Positions 26,539 to 34,619 of a stretch of 64,000 nt of DNA are shown here, piece after piece; the first letter of the stretch is position 1; each line of letters starts with the position of its first letter. The stretch comes from Candidatus Gastranaerophilales bacterium. GTDB lineage: Bacteria > Cyanobacteriota > Vampirovibrionia > Gastranaerophilales > Gastranaerophilaceae. The notes below the pieces were generated by a model. That model did no database searches. It had not been told where the DNA came from and saw only the letters and a list, made by a program, of their open reading frames with translations. Where the stretch lies: contig CALUVL010000010.1 in the NCBI GenBank assembly GCA_944324225.1, forward strand, positions 1 through 64,000, in the 5' to 3' direction. The position numbers were made by a program, and so were the translations under genes.

Positions 26539-27810
26539 ATGACAGAAAAGACTACAAACTGCGCTACTAAAACTAATACGAACTCAAAAATGAAAAAATT
26601 TGCACTTTTACTTTTAATGCTTATTCTTCTATTAATTCCTACTGGTTTCTGGTATGGAATAATCAAAGATAGAGAATCATACAAAAATGAAGCTGTCAGA
26701 AATGTTGCATCCGCATGGGGCGATGTTCAAATATTCGGAGCCCCGACATTGTCGTTTACGCAAACAAAAGACAAAACAACTGAAACCATTAATCTTCTCT
26801 TAAACAACTACTATACCGATATCAAAATATCAACAGAAACTCGGAATAAGGGGATTTACAAAGTTCCGGTATATGTTGCTGATGTCAAGATTAAAGGAGA
26901 CTTTACTAATAATTACGGAAATCTTACAGGTAAAGAACTTACTCTCGCATTCAGCGTTAAAGACTCAATAGGCTTTATTGAAGAACCTGTATTCCGAGTA
27001 AATAACGGTAAAAATGAAATTTCACAGGATACCAAATATTCATTCAAACTTGCAAAATATGAAAAAACTATTCCGTTCGAAATATCCTATAAGATAAGAG
27101 GCCTAAATGAATTGTTTGTAAATATGGGAGGTCAGTCAAATAAAGTTAAAATCAGTGGAAACTGGAACAACCCGAGTTTCACTGGCAATTTTTTGCCAAC
27201 ACAGAGAAATGTGACAAATGAAAACTTTGAAGCAGAATGGAATGTTCCTAAAGTTGCAACAACAAACGTTGCAATAGTCAACCCTGAAACAATCGGCAGA
27301 CACGGATACGATGAAATTGATAACGGAGCCAAAATCGGCGTGTCACTTCTTCTTCCTGTTGATAACTACAGAATGGCAACCAGATCGCTTAAATATGCCT
27401 TCTTGTTTATTACATTAACCTTTATCAGCTACTTTATCTTTGAAATAACAGCCTCTAACAAAAAACGTATTCACCCGCTTCAATATTTACTTCTTGGTGC
27501 TGCAATGCTTATTTTCTACCTTCTGCTTGTATCAATATCAGAGTTTATGCCGTTCGGATTTGCTTATACGGTAGCAGCAGTAATGACAATAGCAATGATT
27601 AGTTCTTACACCCATTTTGTCATAACCAGAAGACAAAATGTTAAGTTCTCAATAGTTATAACATTACTTTTATCAATACTTTATGCATTTTTATATACAC
27701 TTTTAAGACTACAGGATCTTGCACTTCTGCTTGGAAGCCTCGGATTATTTATAATAGTAGCTCTTATTATGTATGCAACCCGCAACGTAGACTGGTATAA
27801 CGAAAACTAA
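26539..27810 (+). CDS. CreD-like inner membrane protein
   Basis: 423 aa from ATG 26539, chosen because AAGGAGG lies 6 nt upstream. The frame is open to 26491, but that part overlaps the promoter. There is one transmembrane helix near residues 20-42, then a large periplasmic domain with the GxxxLxxxGxPxLS-like opening (DVQIFGAPTLSF) and several YxVPVY segments, then five to six helices from about 285 on. This is the CreD/Cet layout. CreD is linked to envelope stress and beta-lactam tolerance in other bacteria, with unknown biochemistry. No CreBC two-component pair lies nearby. Confidence 0.85.
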   Translation: MTEKTTNCATKTNTNSKMKKFALLLLMLILLLIPTGFWYGIIKDRESYKNEAVRNVASAWGDVQIFGAPTLSFTQTKDKTTETINLLLNNYYTDIKISTETRNKGIYKVPVYVADVKIKGDFTNNYGNLTGKELTLAFSVKDSIGFIEEPVFRVNNGKNEISQDTKYSFKLAKYEKTIPFEISYKIRGLNELFVNMGGQSNKVKISGNWNNPSFTGNFLPTQRNVTNENFEAEWNVPKVATTNVAIVNPETIGRHGYDEIDNGAKIGVSLLLPVDNYRMATRSLKYAFLFITLTFISYFIFEITASNKKRIHPLQYLLLGAAMLIFYLLLVSISEFMPFGFAYTVAAVMTIAMISSYTHFVITRRQNVKFSIVITLLLSILYAFLYTLLRLQDLALLLGSLGLFIIVALIMYATRNVDWYNEN

Positions 27811-27829
27811 AACAATTATAAATCACAGT

Positions 27830-27858
27830 AAAGCCGGCAAAACAGCCGGCCTTTTTAA
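27830..27858 (+). terminator. Terminator of the creD-like gene
   Basis: GCCGGC (27833-27838) pairs with GCCGGC (27845-27850), extended by AA/TT, followed by CTTTTTAATC. Confidence 0.8.
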
Positions 27859-27902
27859 TCTTTAAATTTTCGGCTTTACATTTTCGACATTAACAAAACG
27901 GA

Positions 27903-27943
27903 TAAAATCCTGTTTTATTTAAAAAGACAGGATTTTATTTTTT
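27903..27943. terminator. Hairpin terminator at the 3' end of the LOG gene
   Basis: An 11 bp stem, TAAAATCCTGT (27903-27913) with ACAGGATTTTA (27927-27937), then a T run on the plus strand. It overlaps the stop codon of the minus-strand LOG gene. Confidence 0.8.
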
Positions 27944-28576
27944 GAATATAGTCTTAAGAATTTCGTTTTTCTCTGATATAATACGGAAATATGCATCCGG
28001 ATCATTTTTAATAAGCTTTAAATCAGCCAAAGCCTTATACTGCTGTCTTAAACCTGCAAAAAAATCTTTTCCGACAAGCACAATCTTTTTTAACATGCTT
28101 TCACTTGAGTGCACGTTATGTCTTATAAGAGTTGCGGCTTCCTGAAGTGTAGTGACACCGCCAGGAAAAATGACAAAATTATCCGCAACTTTTGCAAATT
28201 TCATAATTCTTTCAGACTCAGATGAAGCCTTGCCAATAAGAACACACTCCTCAAGATTTTCATCGCCCCAGAGTGGATCCACAACGATTGCAAGATTTTG
28301 TACCGGCTTTCCACTCAAATCTACAGCAGAGGCAGACTTTGCTGCATAATAAGCAGACCCCATAATTCCTTTTGTTCCACATCCTGTAACAATATTAAAA
28401 CCGCTCTGAACAAAGGCCTTAGTAGTTTCTGAACACAAATCCATATATTTCATAAGAGGTTCGGTAGTTTTGGAACTGCCAAGCACTACGACTGCCTTTT
28501 TGCGCATTTCAGACGTCGTATATCGCTTATCCAAAGCTGGAACATTTTTTAACAGATCCACCGCAAGATTGTTCAT
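27935..28576 (-). CDS. LOG-family protein (lysine-decarboxylase-like Rossmann fold)
   Basis: 213 aa from ATG 28576. It contains VVVLGSSKTTEP at the start of the Rossmann fold and the family signature FPGGVTTLQEAATL (PGGxGTxxE type) near residue 150. LOG proteins are phosphoribohydrolases acting on nucleoside 5'-monophosphates. This longer-spaced variant may instead be a TIGR00730/DprA-like relative. The frame is open 59 codons further upstream, but that part reads as hydrophobic shadow over the divergent promoter. TTTAAT ends 6 nt before ATG 28576, so the mRNA is probably leaderless. Confidence 0.8.
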   Translation of the reverse strand: MNNLAVDLLKNVPALDKRYTTSEMRKKAVVVLGSSKTTEPLMKYMDLCSETTKAFVQSGFNIVTGCGTKGIMGSAYYAAKSASAVDLSGKPVQNLAIVVDPLWGDENLEECVLIGKASSESERIMKFAKVADNFVIFPGGVTTLQEAATLIRHNVHSSESMLKKIVLVGKDFFAGLRQQYKALADLKLIKNDPDAYFRIISEKNEILKTIFKK

Positions 28577-28582
28577 AAAATC

Positions 28583-28610
28583 ATTAAAGCATACAAAATA
28601 TACAAAACAA
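28583..28610 (-). promoter_or_regulatory. LOG gene promoter, predicted leaderless
   Basis: On the minus strand, TTGTTT (28610-28605), a 16 bp spacer ending in TGC, and TTTAAT (28588-28583) form an extended -10. The ATG starts 6 nt later at 28576. Confidence 0.6.
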
Positions 28611-28613
28611 GTC

Positions 28614-28641
28614 TTGACATATTTTAGAAAAGAGTTAAAAT
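28614..28641 (+). promoter_or_regulatory. Promoter of the small secreted protein gene
   Basis: A perfect TTGACA at 28614-28619, a 16 bp spacer and TAAAAT at 28636-28641, back to back with the LOG promoter. Confidence 0.7.
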
Positions 28642-28703
28642 CAACATATACTATAATTATATAAACAATCACACTAGCATATAAAACTTTATATTGGAGT
28701 GCT

Positions 28704-28979
28704 ATGAAAAAAACAATTATTACAGCATCAATTCTGCTTTTGGCTGTTAACAACGCATTTGCTGATACTTGGGTAAACGGATATACCAGAAGCGACGGAA
28801 CTTATGTAAATGGCTACTATAGAACACGCCCTAATTACACTAAACTTGACAATTACTCAACTAAGGGCAACTACAACCCATACACGGGAAAAGCCGGAAC
28901 TATCAAGTCATACAACGATTATGGCACAACTTTTAATAGCACGTATCTAAATAGAATGTACTCCAATAGAATAGATTAA
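28704..28979 (+). CDS. Small secreted protein
   Basis: 91 aa with a clear signal peptide (MKKTIITASILLLAVNNAFA, predicted cut before DTW). The mature part of about 71 residues is rich in Tyr, Asn, Gly and Thr: VNGYTRSDGTYVNGYYRTRP, then NYNPYTGKAGT. Small secreted proteins with the x-GYTRxDGTYV...NYNPYTGK pattern are scattered through many bacteria without known function. GGAG precedes the ATG and it has its own promoter. Confidence 0.88.
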   Translation: MKKTIITASILLLAVNNAFADTWVNGYTRSDGTYVNGYYRTRPNYTKLDNYSTKGNYNPYTGKAGTIKSYNDYGTTFNSTYLNRMYSNRID

Positions 28980-28990
28980 AGCAATTTTAT

Positions 28991-29680
28991 CTATATTCCG
29001 CCCAGAAATACAGCCAGCATATCCTCATGGGTTGTTGGGATACGAGGCACATAATCGGATTTAGATGGTCTTTTATAAATTTTTTCATTATAAACCCATT
29101 TTCTCAAGTCTTCTATTTTTTCATCTGATAATTCTTTAAAATAAGTTCCGTTATATTTGGAATACAAATCTTTCATACATGATTCAAAATTATAACTGAC
29201 AATCGGTTTAACTTCAGTTCTGTTCAATTTTCGTCCATTCTTTAACTCAAAGTGCTCTGCAATACATCTTGCCTGCTCAAGTTCTGCTAACATACGAAAA
29301 TCATCCATATTCTCTTTGCCTTTTTCAATTTTAGGCATTATGTCTGACGAAAGTTCAATTTCTTTTTGCCAGCCTTCATCATTGTAACCGCATTTGGTGG
29401 AGTTTACTTTTGCAAACGGAGGACAGGGGTTTAAATAGCGATATCTTCCCGCTCCTTCGTACACCTGAACCTGAGCAGTAAACCCGTCAAACAATACCTG
29501 AGTTTCAAGATTTTTGAGCGGGCCTGCTATATATTTATTAAATTTAATGCCGGTGTCACTGTTCTCAAGAAACATTTTTGAAAGTTTAGCCATACCTTTT
29601 GGGGTTATGTATAAGCCGGTAAAATTCTGCTTATTTTTTATATTGCTAACCTGATTGCGTTGTACTGGATGAATTCTCAT
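28991..29680 (-). CDS. Unknown protein with N-terminal NFTG motif
   Basis: 229 aa, no signal peptide or membrane segment. The first 25 residues (MRIHPVQRNQ, then NKQNFTGLYI) follow the pattern shared by several unknown proteins here: a polar Asn/Gln-rich leader ending in F-x-[GA]. The rest is mixed alpha/beta with a Tyr/Pro-rich segment near 75-95. AAGGAG lies 6 nt before the ATG. It follows the 135 aa gene by 29 nt and is probably co-transcribed with it. I recognise no domain. Confidence 0.8.
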   Translation of the reverse strand: MRIHPVQRNQVSNIKNKQNFTGLYITPKGMAKLSKMFLENSDTGIKFNKYIAGPLKNLETQVLFDGFTAQVQVYEGAGRYRYLNPCPPFAKVNSTKCGYNDEGWQKEIELSSDIMPKIEKGKENMDDFRMLAELEQARCIAEHFELKNGRKLNRTEVKPIVSYNFESCMKDLYSKYNGTYFKELSDEKIEDLRKWVYNEKIYKRPSKSDYVPRIPTTHEDMLAVFLGGI

Positions 29681-29709
29681 TTAGTTCTCCTTGTAATAAT
29701 TATATTATA

Positions 29710-30117
29710 TTACTTCACAAATAAATCTTTTGCTGTTTTATCAGTCCAAAAAGCTTTAGATTCATTTCCGACTAAAAATTCAAACATTTTACCAAAAGCA
29801 TTGGAAACAATCCCGCCACGATCTACAGCTGTGAACGACTTTATGTGCATTGTCTTCGGATTGAAGACATCCATCTCTTTATCAGAATAATTAGTATCCC
29901 TTAGTGTAACTTCAATCACATCATCTGGATATAAATTTTTAAATTTTTGTATATTTTCTCTCAAATGCCATGATTTATTTTCAACAATACGGGAAGATAC
30001 ACTATCAAAACTACCTGACAATTCTCTTGCAAACAAATTTCTAAGTGCCAGGGAATTAAATTTCAACTTTGCACCAAAAGCCTGCCTGTTTCCGTATTGA
30101 TTTATATTTATCTGCAT
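29710..30117 (-). CDS. Unknown protein with N-terminal FGAKL motif
   Basis: 135 aa from ATG 30117, selected because AAGGAG lies 6 nt upstream. The in-frame ATG at 30144 has none. The N-terminus MQININQYGNRQAFGAKLKF shows the shared leader with FGAKL. The body looks like a small alpha/beta domain with VIEVTLRDTN near 70 and KTMHIKSFTAVDRGG near 90. It is the first gene of a two-gene unit with the 229 aa gene. No known family is recognised. Confidence 0.8.
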   Translation of the reverse strand: MQININQYGNRQAFGAKLKFNSLALRNLFARELSGSFDSVSSRIVENKSWHLRENIQKFKNLYPDDVIEVTLRDTNYSDKEMDVFNPKTMHIKSFTAVDRGGIVSNAFGKMFEFLVGNESKAFWTDKTAKDLFVK

Positions 30118-30231
30118 TATATACTCCTTATACTTATTGAGCATAAAACACGTAAATATAAATTTTTGCTAGTTGTAAAAAAACACATAGTTTTATTTTT
30201 TGTTACAGATGGTTTGATTTGGACACTTTGT

Positions 30232-30261
30232 GTTGGGGCAGAACCCCCAACCTACAAACTC
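30232..30261 (+). repeat. Palindromic repeat, copy 1
   Basis: 30 bp beginning GTTGGGGCAGAACCCCCAAC and ending CTACAAACTC, able to form a GC-rich hairpin. 26 of 30 bases match the copy at 30990-31019. Confidence 0.7.
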
Positions 30262-30387
30262 TTAAATTTACCATAAATTATATGTAACATTCCGTAACAA
30301 ATTTTATTTTTATAGCAAATTTATTTTTTTATATTTTTTAAAAATTATAAATTATTTTATATTAATAGAAATTGATTAGAGGTGACA

Positions 30388-30894
30388 ATGCTTAATCCAA
30401 TTCAACAAAATTTTACGATAAAACCTAATCTGCAAAGAAGAAATAATATTTCTTTTGGTACCAAAATTGATCCTTACTTAAAAAATTTAGTTAATTGCTT
30501 AATAAATTCCGAAGAGATTAGCCCTAAGGCAGCCGATTTATTATCAGAAATCGAAAATGATGGTCAACCCGGAAAATTATTTATTGAAAAGGGTAAAATA
30601 GTATTAAAAATAAAAGACCTTCCAAGACCTATCGATGAAGTTCTCAAAGTTAAAGCCCCAGAGGTATTAAATGCTCTAAGGAAATTAGACAATTTTCAAT
30701 ACTTAGATTTTGTTAAAGGAATAAATATCTATAGAATGGTAGAAGAGTCTTCAATAATGAATCCGGGCGGGCGATATTGTTTAGAGAGGAATACACTTTA
30801 TAACGCCTTAGATCCAAAACGTATAAAGAATATACAAGAATCCGCAAAAAAAGCACTAAATGAATATTGGTTTGCCAGATTATATAATCTATAA
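30388..30894 (+). CDS. Unknown protein with N-terminal SFGTK motif
   Basis: 168 aa from ATG 30388, with GAGG 5 nt upstream. The upstream GTG at 30382 overlaps that site. The N-terminus (MLNPIQQNFT, then NNISFGTKID) carries the shared polar leader. The rest is mostly helical and charged with one short beta hairpin (GKLFIEKGKIVLKIKD). It has no signal peptide. It is flanked by copies of a palindromic repeat and by tRNA-Phe on the other strand. No family is recognised. Confidence 0.78.
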   Translation: MLNPIQQNFTIKPNLQRRNNISFGTKIDPYLKNLVNCLINSEEISPKAADLLSEIENDGQPGKLFIEKGKIVLKIKDLPRPIDEVLKVKAPEVLNALRKLDNFQYLDFVKGINIYRMVEESSIMNPGGRYCLERNTLYNALDPKRIKNIQESAKKALNEYWFARLYNL

Positions 30895-30910
30895 AAGATG
30901 CTGGAGTATT

Positions 30911-30933
30911 GTAGGTTGGGCTTTCAGCCCAAC
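30911..30933 (-). repeat. Palindromic repeat, inverted copy
   Basis: The reverse strand reads GTTGGGCTGAAAGCCCAACC then TAC, the same hairpin core and tail as the copy at 30232. It lies just after the 168 aa gene and could act as a terminator-like structure, but lacks a T run. Confidence 0.6.
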
Positions 30934-30989
30934 AAAAGATATGGACATTATTCGGACTTTTATGTTTATTTTGCATTCAATAAATTTTA

Positions 30990-31019
30990 GTTGGAGTAGA
31001 CCCCCCAACCAACAAACTC
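30990..31019 (+). repeat. Palindromic repeat, copy 2
   Basis: Begins GTTGGAGTAGACCCCCCAAC and ends CAACAAACTC, in direct orientation to the copy at 30232, on the other side of the 168 aa gene. Confidence 0.7.
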
Positions 31020-31138
31020 ACTCTGCTATGCAAAATGATTGAGTATCATTTGGCAAGAGGTAACCAAGGACATCAAAATCCGAAGAATTTTGATTCCTTT
31101 GCCATTTATTTTTAAAAGGACTCCTAATACAAAAAATA

Positions 31139-31211
31139 TGCCGCAACTCGGAATTGAACCAAGGACACAGGGATTTTCAGTCCCTTGCTCTACCAACTGA
31201 GCTATTGCGGC
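31139..31211 (-). tRNA. tRNA-Phe (GAA)
   Basis: 73 nt cloverleaf: acceptor GCCGCAA with TTGCGGC, D arm GCTCAGTTGGTAGAGC, anticodon loop CTGAAAA with GAA, T loop GGTTCAATTCC. The 3' CCA is not encoded. Confidence 0.95.
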
Positions 31212-31395
31212 ATATTTTTTTGATTTTCACGAGAGGTTTACTCTCTATACATATCAGATATTCAATAATATCCTGATTCTTCTACACTTTCACTCTTCTG
31301 AGAAATTAATGATGGCTCATTTGCCACGTTCTTTATTGTATCCGCTCAAAGTTTAAAGTCAAGAACTTTTTCTTTTACAAAATCTCAATAAGAGC

Positions 31396-31935
31396 TTAAC
31401 CAGCATGCGGCGCTAAATAGAATGTTACATTACGGCCTTCCATCATGGGTTTTTTCTCTATTGTAAGAGGCACATCTTTCAAATCTTCCATAAAGCGGTT
31501 TGCAAGATCAAACGCAAGGTTTGAATGTTGCATTTCACGGCCACGCATCATTATTACAACCTTAACCTTGTTGCCCTGCGCTATAAATTTTTGAATACTT
31601 TTAATTCTTACCTGATAGTCATGGGTATCTATTTTGTATCTTATTTTAACTTCTTTTACTTCTACTGTATGTTGTTTTTTCTTAGCTTCTTTTGCTTTTT
31701 TATCAAGCTCATACTTATATTTACCGTAATTTAAAATCTTTGCAACCGGAGGAACCTGATTAGGGCTGATTAAAACTAAATCCAAATCAGCCTCATAAGC
31801 CATTTTTAAAGCTTTTACAGTTTCAACAACTCCGAGATTTTCTCCGTTTTGATCAATTAATCGTACTTCTTTGGCCCTTATTCTTTCGTTCATTATGGCC
31901 TGATTTTTGTCCTTTTGTCTAGTGTCGTTTGCGAT
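31396..31935 (-). CDS. infC: Translation initiation factor IF-3, probable AUC start
   Basis: IF-3 keeps ribosomal subunits apart and checks the start codon. The sequence from NERIRAKEVRLIDQNGENLG to MMEGRNVTFYLAPHAG is typical in both domains. The first ATG (31893) has no ribosome binding site. Reading further back in frame, ATC at 31935-31933 stands 8 nt after AAGGAG and gives 14 extra residues (MANDTRQKDKNQAI) of the usual IF-3 N-terminal kind, for 179 aa. An AUU/AUC start is the known self-regulation device of infC. The usual partners rpmI and rplT do not follow; tRNA-Phe comes next. Confidence 0.93.
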   Translation of the reverse strand: MANDTRQKDKNQAIMNERIRAKEVRLIDQNGENLGVVETVKALKMAYEADLDLVLISPNQVPPVAKILNYGKYKYELDKKAKEAKKKQHTVEVKEVKIRYKIDTHDYQVRIKSIQKFIAQGNKVKVVIMMRGREMQHSNLAFDLANRFMEDLKDVPLTIEKKPMMEGRNVTFYLAPHAG

Positions 31936-32174
31936 TGTTTTATCTCCTTATACTTGTAATTACGTCTAAATCATAGCACAAGAAGAGTTTTTTTGCACAT
32001 GTTACTTTTTTTTAAAATATATTACGAATTGTAAACTTAAATTTTTCCCCCTAAAACGCTTATATATCAAGCTTTTTTATTTTTTACCTACCTAACACAT
32101 TATTAAAGATTTCCAAAAGTATAGCCGATAGATATACTGTTAAGATTTCCGGCTAAAATATAGGAGTATTGATT

Positions 32175-32351
32175 ATGAGAAAAAAATCGAAAGCAAGCAT
32201 GATGGCATTAAGAGAAAACATGTCACTTGCACCAGTCAAAGGGGTAAAAATTGACGAGTCACTAACTTTCTCGATGGAAATTCCGTTGCAAATCCTATTT
32301 GACCAATTTACAACATTTATCTCCAAATCTGACTTTAAAGATATTGCGTAG
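32175..32351 (+). CDS. Small unknown protein, 58 aa
   Basis: AGGAG lies 8 nt before ATG 32175 and a strong terminator follows the stop, so this is a real single-gene unit. It has a basic N-terminus (MRKKSKASMMALRENMSLAP) and a C-terminal half, SLTFSMEIPLQILFDQFTTF, that looks amphipathic. There is no signal peptide. Function is unknown. Confidence 0.75.
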   Translation: MRKKSKASMMALRENMSLAPVKGVKIDESLTFSMEIPLQILFDQFTTFISKSDFKDIA

Positions 32352-32363
32352 AAAAAAATTTTA

Positions 32364-32390
32364 GAAGCCTCTTCATTAAAGAGGCTTTTT
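32364..32390 (+). terminator. Terminator of the 58 aa gene
   Basis: AAGCCTCTT (32365-32373) pairs with AAGAGGCTT (32379-32387), followed by TTT. Confidence 0.85.
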
Positions 32391-32498
32391 AAATGTAAAC
32401 TAAAATATTAAATTGTATTGCCGGATAGTTATAAGCGGGTGTACATATCTTTATTCTTGTATTACAATCAACTCATAAAATTATGAGGGATGTAAGCA

Positions 32499-34619
32499 AT
32501 GAAAAGAACCTTAGTAACTTTATTGGGGATTTTGGCGCTTTCTCAGCCTGTTTGGGCTGATTTCAAAGAGCATTACGACCTTGCGCAGGAATACCTTGCT
32601 AATTACCAGTACTCAAGCGCTATTACTGAATTTAAAAATGCACTAAAAATAAACTATCTTGACAATTCAGCCAGAATCGGGCTTGTAAATTCATATCTTG
32701 CAAGAGGAACGTATTATGCAAATAATGAAAAGGCTTATGCAAAAGCCGCTGACGATTACAGAAGCGCAATGTTTTATCTTACAATATATCCGAACGAAGA
32801 ATCCAGTGTAAGGAATTCTGCCCATGCCATTGAACAGGTTAACAACAGCCTTAATATATGTTTTGATTTAATAAAATTTGACAAATCGCCTGCCTCCCGT
32901 TTTGAAAAAGCAAAACAGCTTAGAGCTGAAGGGAATTTTGCGGCCGCCGCTTATGAGTTCAGCCAGTCGCTTGCTGACAAAAGTTATGTAAAAGAGAGTC
33001 TTGAACAGATAGGTGACATTATGAAACTTTTAGGAAATGACCCCAAAAGTGCAGAATACTACAGAAAAGCTGTTGCGGTTTCCCCGAATGATGCTGAATT
33101 GCGCCTTTCATACGCACGTGTATTAGACAATCTCGGAAGCGAAAATCTTGCTGTTGATGAGTACAACTACATTCTTTCCCAAGGTTCAGCAGACAATAAA
33201 GAAGTGCTTTATGCGCTAGAACGTATATATAAGAAAAAACTCGACGCAAATCCTAATGATGCGGATACAATAGCAAACCTTGGCGCTATACTGCAAAAAC
33301 AGGGAAAATTTGATGAGGCTCTGGAACATTACCAGAAAGCTGAGTCTCTTGATCCTTCCAACATTAATACCAGAATCAATGTTGGCACACTGTATCAGCA
33401 AAAAGGGGATTACAGAACTGCTGTTGTTGCATATGACAGCGTTTTGATTCTTTATCCGGATAACATTCAGGCAAATTTATACAAAGCACAATCACTTGCT
33501 GCACAAGGCGAAAACAAGGCGGCTCAAACATATTTCAAAAAAGTCTTAAGTCTTGATCCTGACAACCTGATTGCACAGAACGAGATATTCAGCAGTGCCA
33601 GAAAAACAATGACACCTATGCAGTATGTTGAATATGTTAAAAAGAACGCGCCTAACGAACAGGTAAATGATATGCTTTACAACTTTGCGCTTGATTTACA
33701 TAAACAAAACAACCTTGAAGATGCAATTAAAGTATATTCGGTAATTACCAAACAAAGTGACAATCCGGAGGTATTCGTAAACCTTGCGGTTGCGCAGAGC
33801 CAGTTAAAGAATTATCCTGAAGCACTGGCTACCCTTGAGAATGCCAAAAACAAATTCCCGCAAAATTCACAAATCACGGATGCAATAAAAAATATAAGCG
33901 CACAGGATACAGCTTCCAAATTTGACAGAGCTGCCGAATTTTTCAATAATAAAGATTACCAGAATGCAATCAACGAATATGCAAAAATCAATCCGCCGAC
34001 ATCAGATTCAATGCTAGGTATCGCTTCATCCTACCAGAACATGGAGAACAGAGAGAAAGCTATTGAATACTATAAAAAAGCTCTAGAATTAAAACCGGCA
34101 GACTCTGATATAGCATACTATATCGGAGTTATGTATGCAGAAGGCGAAGAGCTTGAATCTGCGCAGGAATACCTGAAAAAAGCAATTGCATTGAACAAAA
34201 ACAACTTGAAGGCTTCAGAATATCTTGCGTCTATTGTATCCCAAATCAATACCAACAGTCTGAATGAAGCTATTTCTCTGTATGATTCAGGAAATTACGA
34301 TGAAAGCCTTAATTTGTTGAACAAACTCATAGTAAATGAACCAATGAATGCTTACGCATACTACTACAGAGGTATGATTTACGACTCAAAAGAAAATAAA
34401 ACAGAAGCCGTGAACAATTTTAAAACCGCCTTAAAATACAACAACAGTGATGAGTTAAATATTTTAAATTATTTAATTGCAGTAGATTTGGATTCAATGG
34501 AAAAATACAAGGAAGCCTCAGAGTATTATCAGAAATACTCAGCCTCAAACGCTCCTGACGATGAATACAAACAATATGCAGCAACCCGTCTGGAAGAATT
34601 AAAACCCTATGTCAAATAG
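32499..34619 (+). CDS. Secreted or periplasmic TPR-repeat protein
   Basis: 706 aa. A signal peptide (MKRTLVTLLGILALSQPVWA, cut before DFK) is followed by about 15 tetratricopeptide repeats, with clear units such as AIEYYKKALELKPADSDIAY near residue 520 and ALEHYQKAESLDPSNINTRI near 275. TPR arrays bind other proteins, often in outer-membrane assembly or secretion systems, and the partner is unknown. GAGGGA precedes the ATG. It overlaps dusB by 11 nt, so the two are probably co-transcribed. Confidence 0.93.
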   Translation: MKRTLVTLLGILALSQPVWADFKEHYDLAQEYLANYQYSSAITEFKNALKINYLDNSARIGLVNSYLARGTYYANNEKAYAKAADDYRSAMFYLTIYPNEESSVRNSAHAIEQVNNSLNICFDLIKFDKSPASRFEKAKQLRAEGNFAAAAYEFSQSLADKSYVKESLEQIGDIMKLLGNDPKSAEYYRKAVAVSPNDAELRLSYARVLDNLGSENLAVDEYNYILSQGSADNKEVLYALERIYKKKLDANPNDADTIANLGAILQKQGKFDEALEHYQKAESLDPSNINTRINVGTLYQQKGDYRTAVVAYDSVLILYPDNIQANLYKAQSLAAQGENKAAQTYFKKVLSLDPDNLIAQNEIFSSARKTMTPMQYVEYVKKNAPNEQVNDMLYNFALDLHKQNNLEDAIKVYSVITKQSDNPEVFVNLAVAQSQLKNYPEALATLENAKNKFPQNSQITDAIKNISAQDTASKFDRAAEFFNNKDYQNAINEYAKINPPTSDSMLGIASSYQNMENREKAIEYYKKALELKPADSDIAYYIGVMYAEGEELESAQEYLKKAIALNKNNLKASEYLASIVSQINTNSLNEAISLYDSGNYDESLNLLNKLIVNEPMNAYAYYYRGMIYDSKENKTEAVNNFKTALKYNNSDELNILNYLIAVDLDSMEKYKEASEYYQKYSASNAPDDEYKQYAATRLEELKPYVK

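Noticed and set aside
28577-28753. N-terminal extension of the LOG protein (59 codons)
   Set aside because: It is hydrophobic and unlike the family, and it lies over the divergent promoter region. ATG 28576 fits the -10 spacing.
31073-31101. Hairpin ATCAAAAT/ATTTTGAT near tRNA-Phe
   Set aside because: AT-only stem without a T run; too weak to call.
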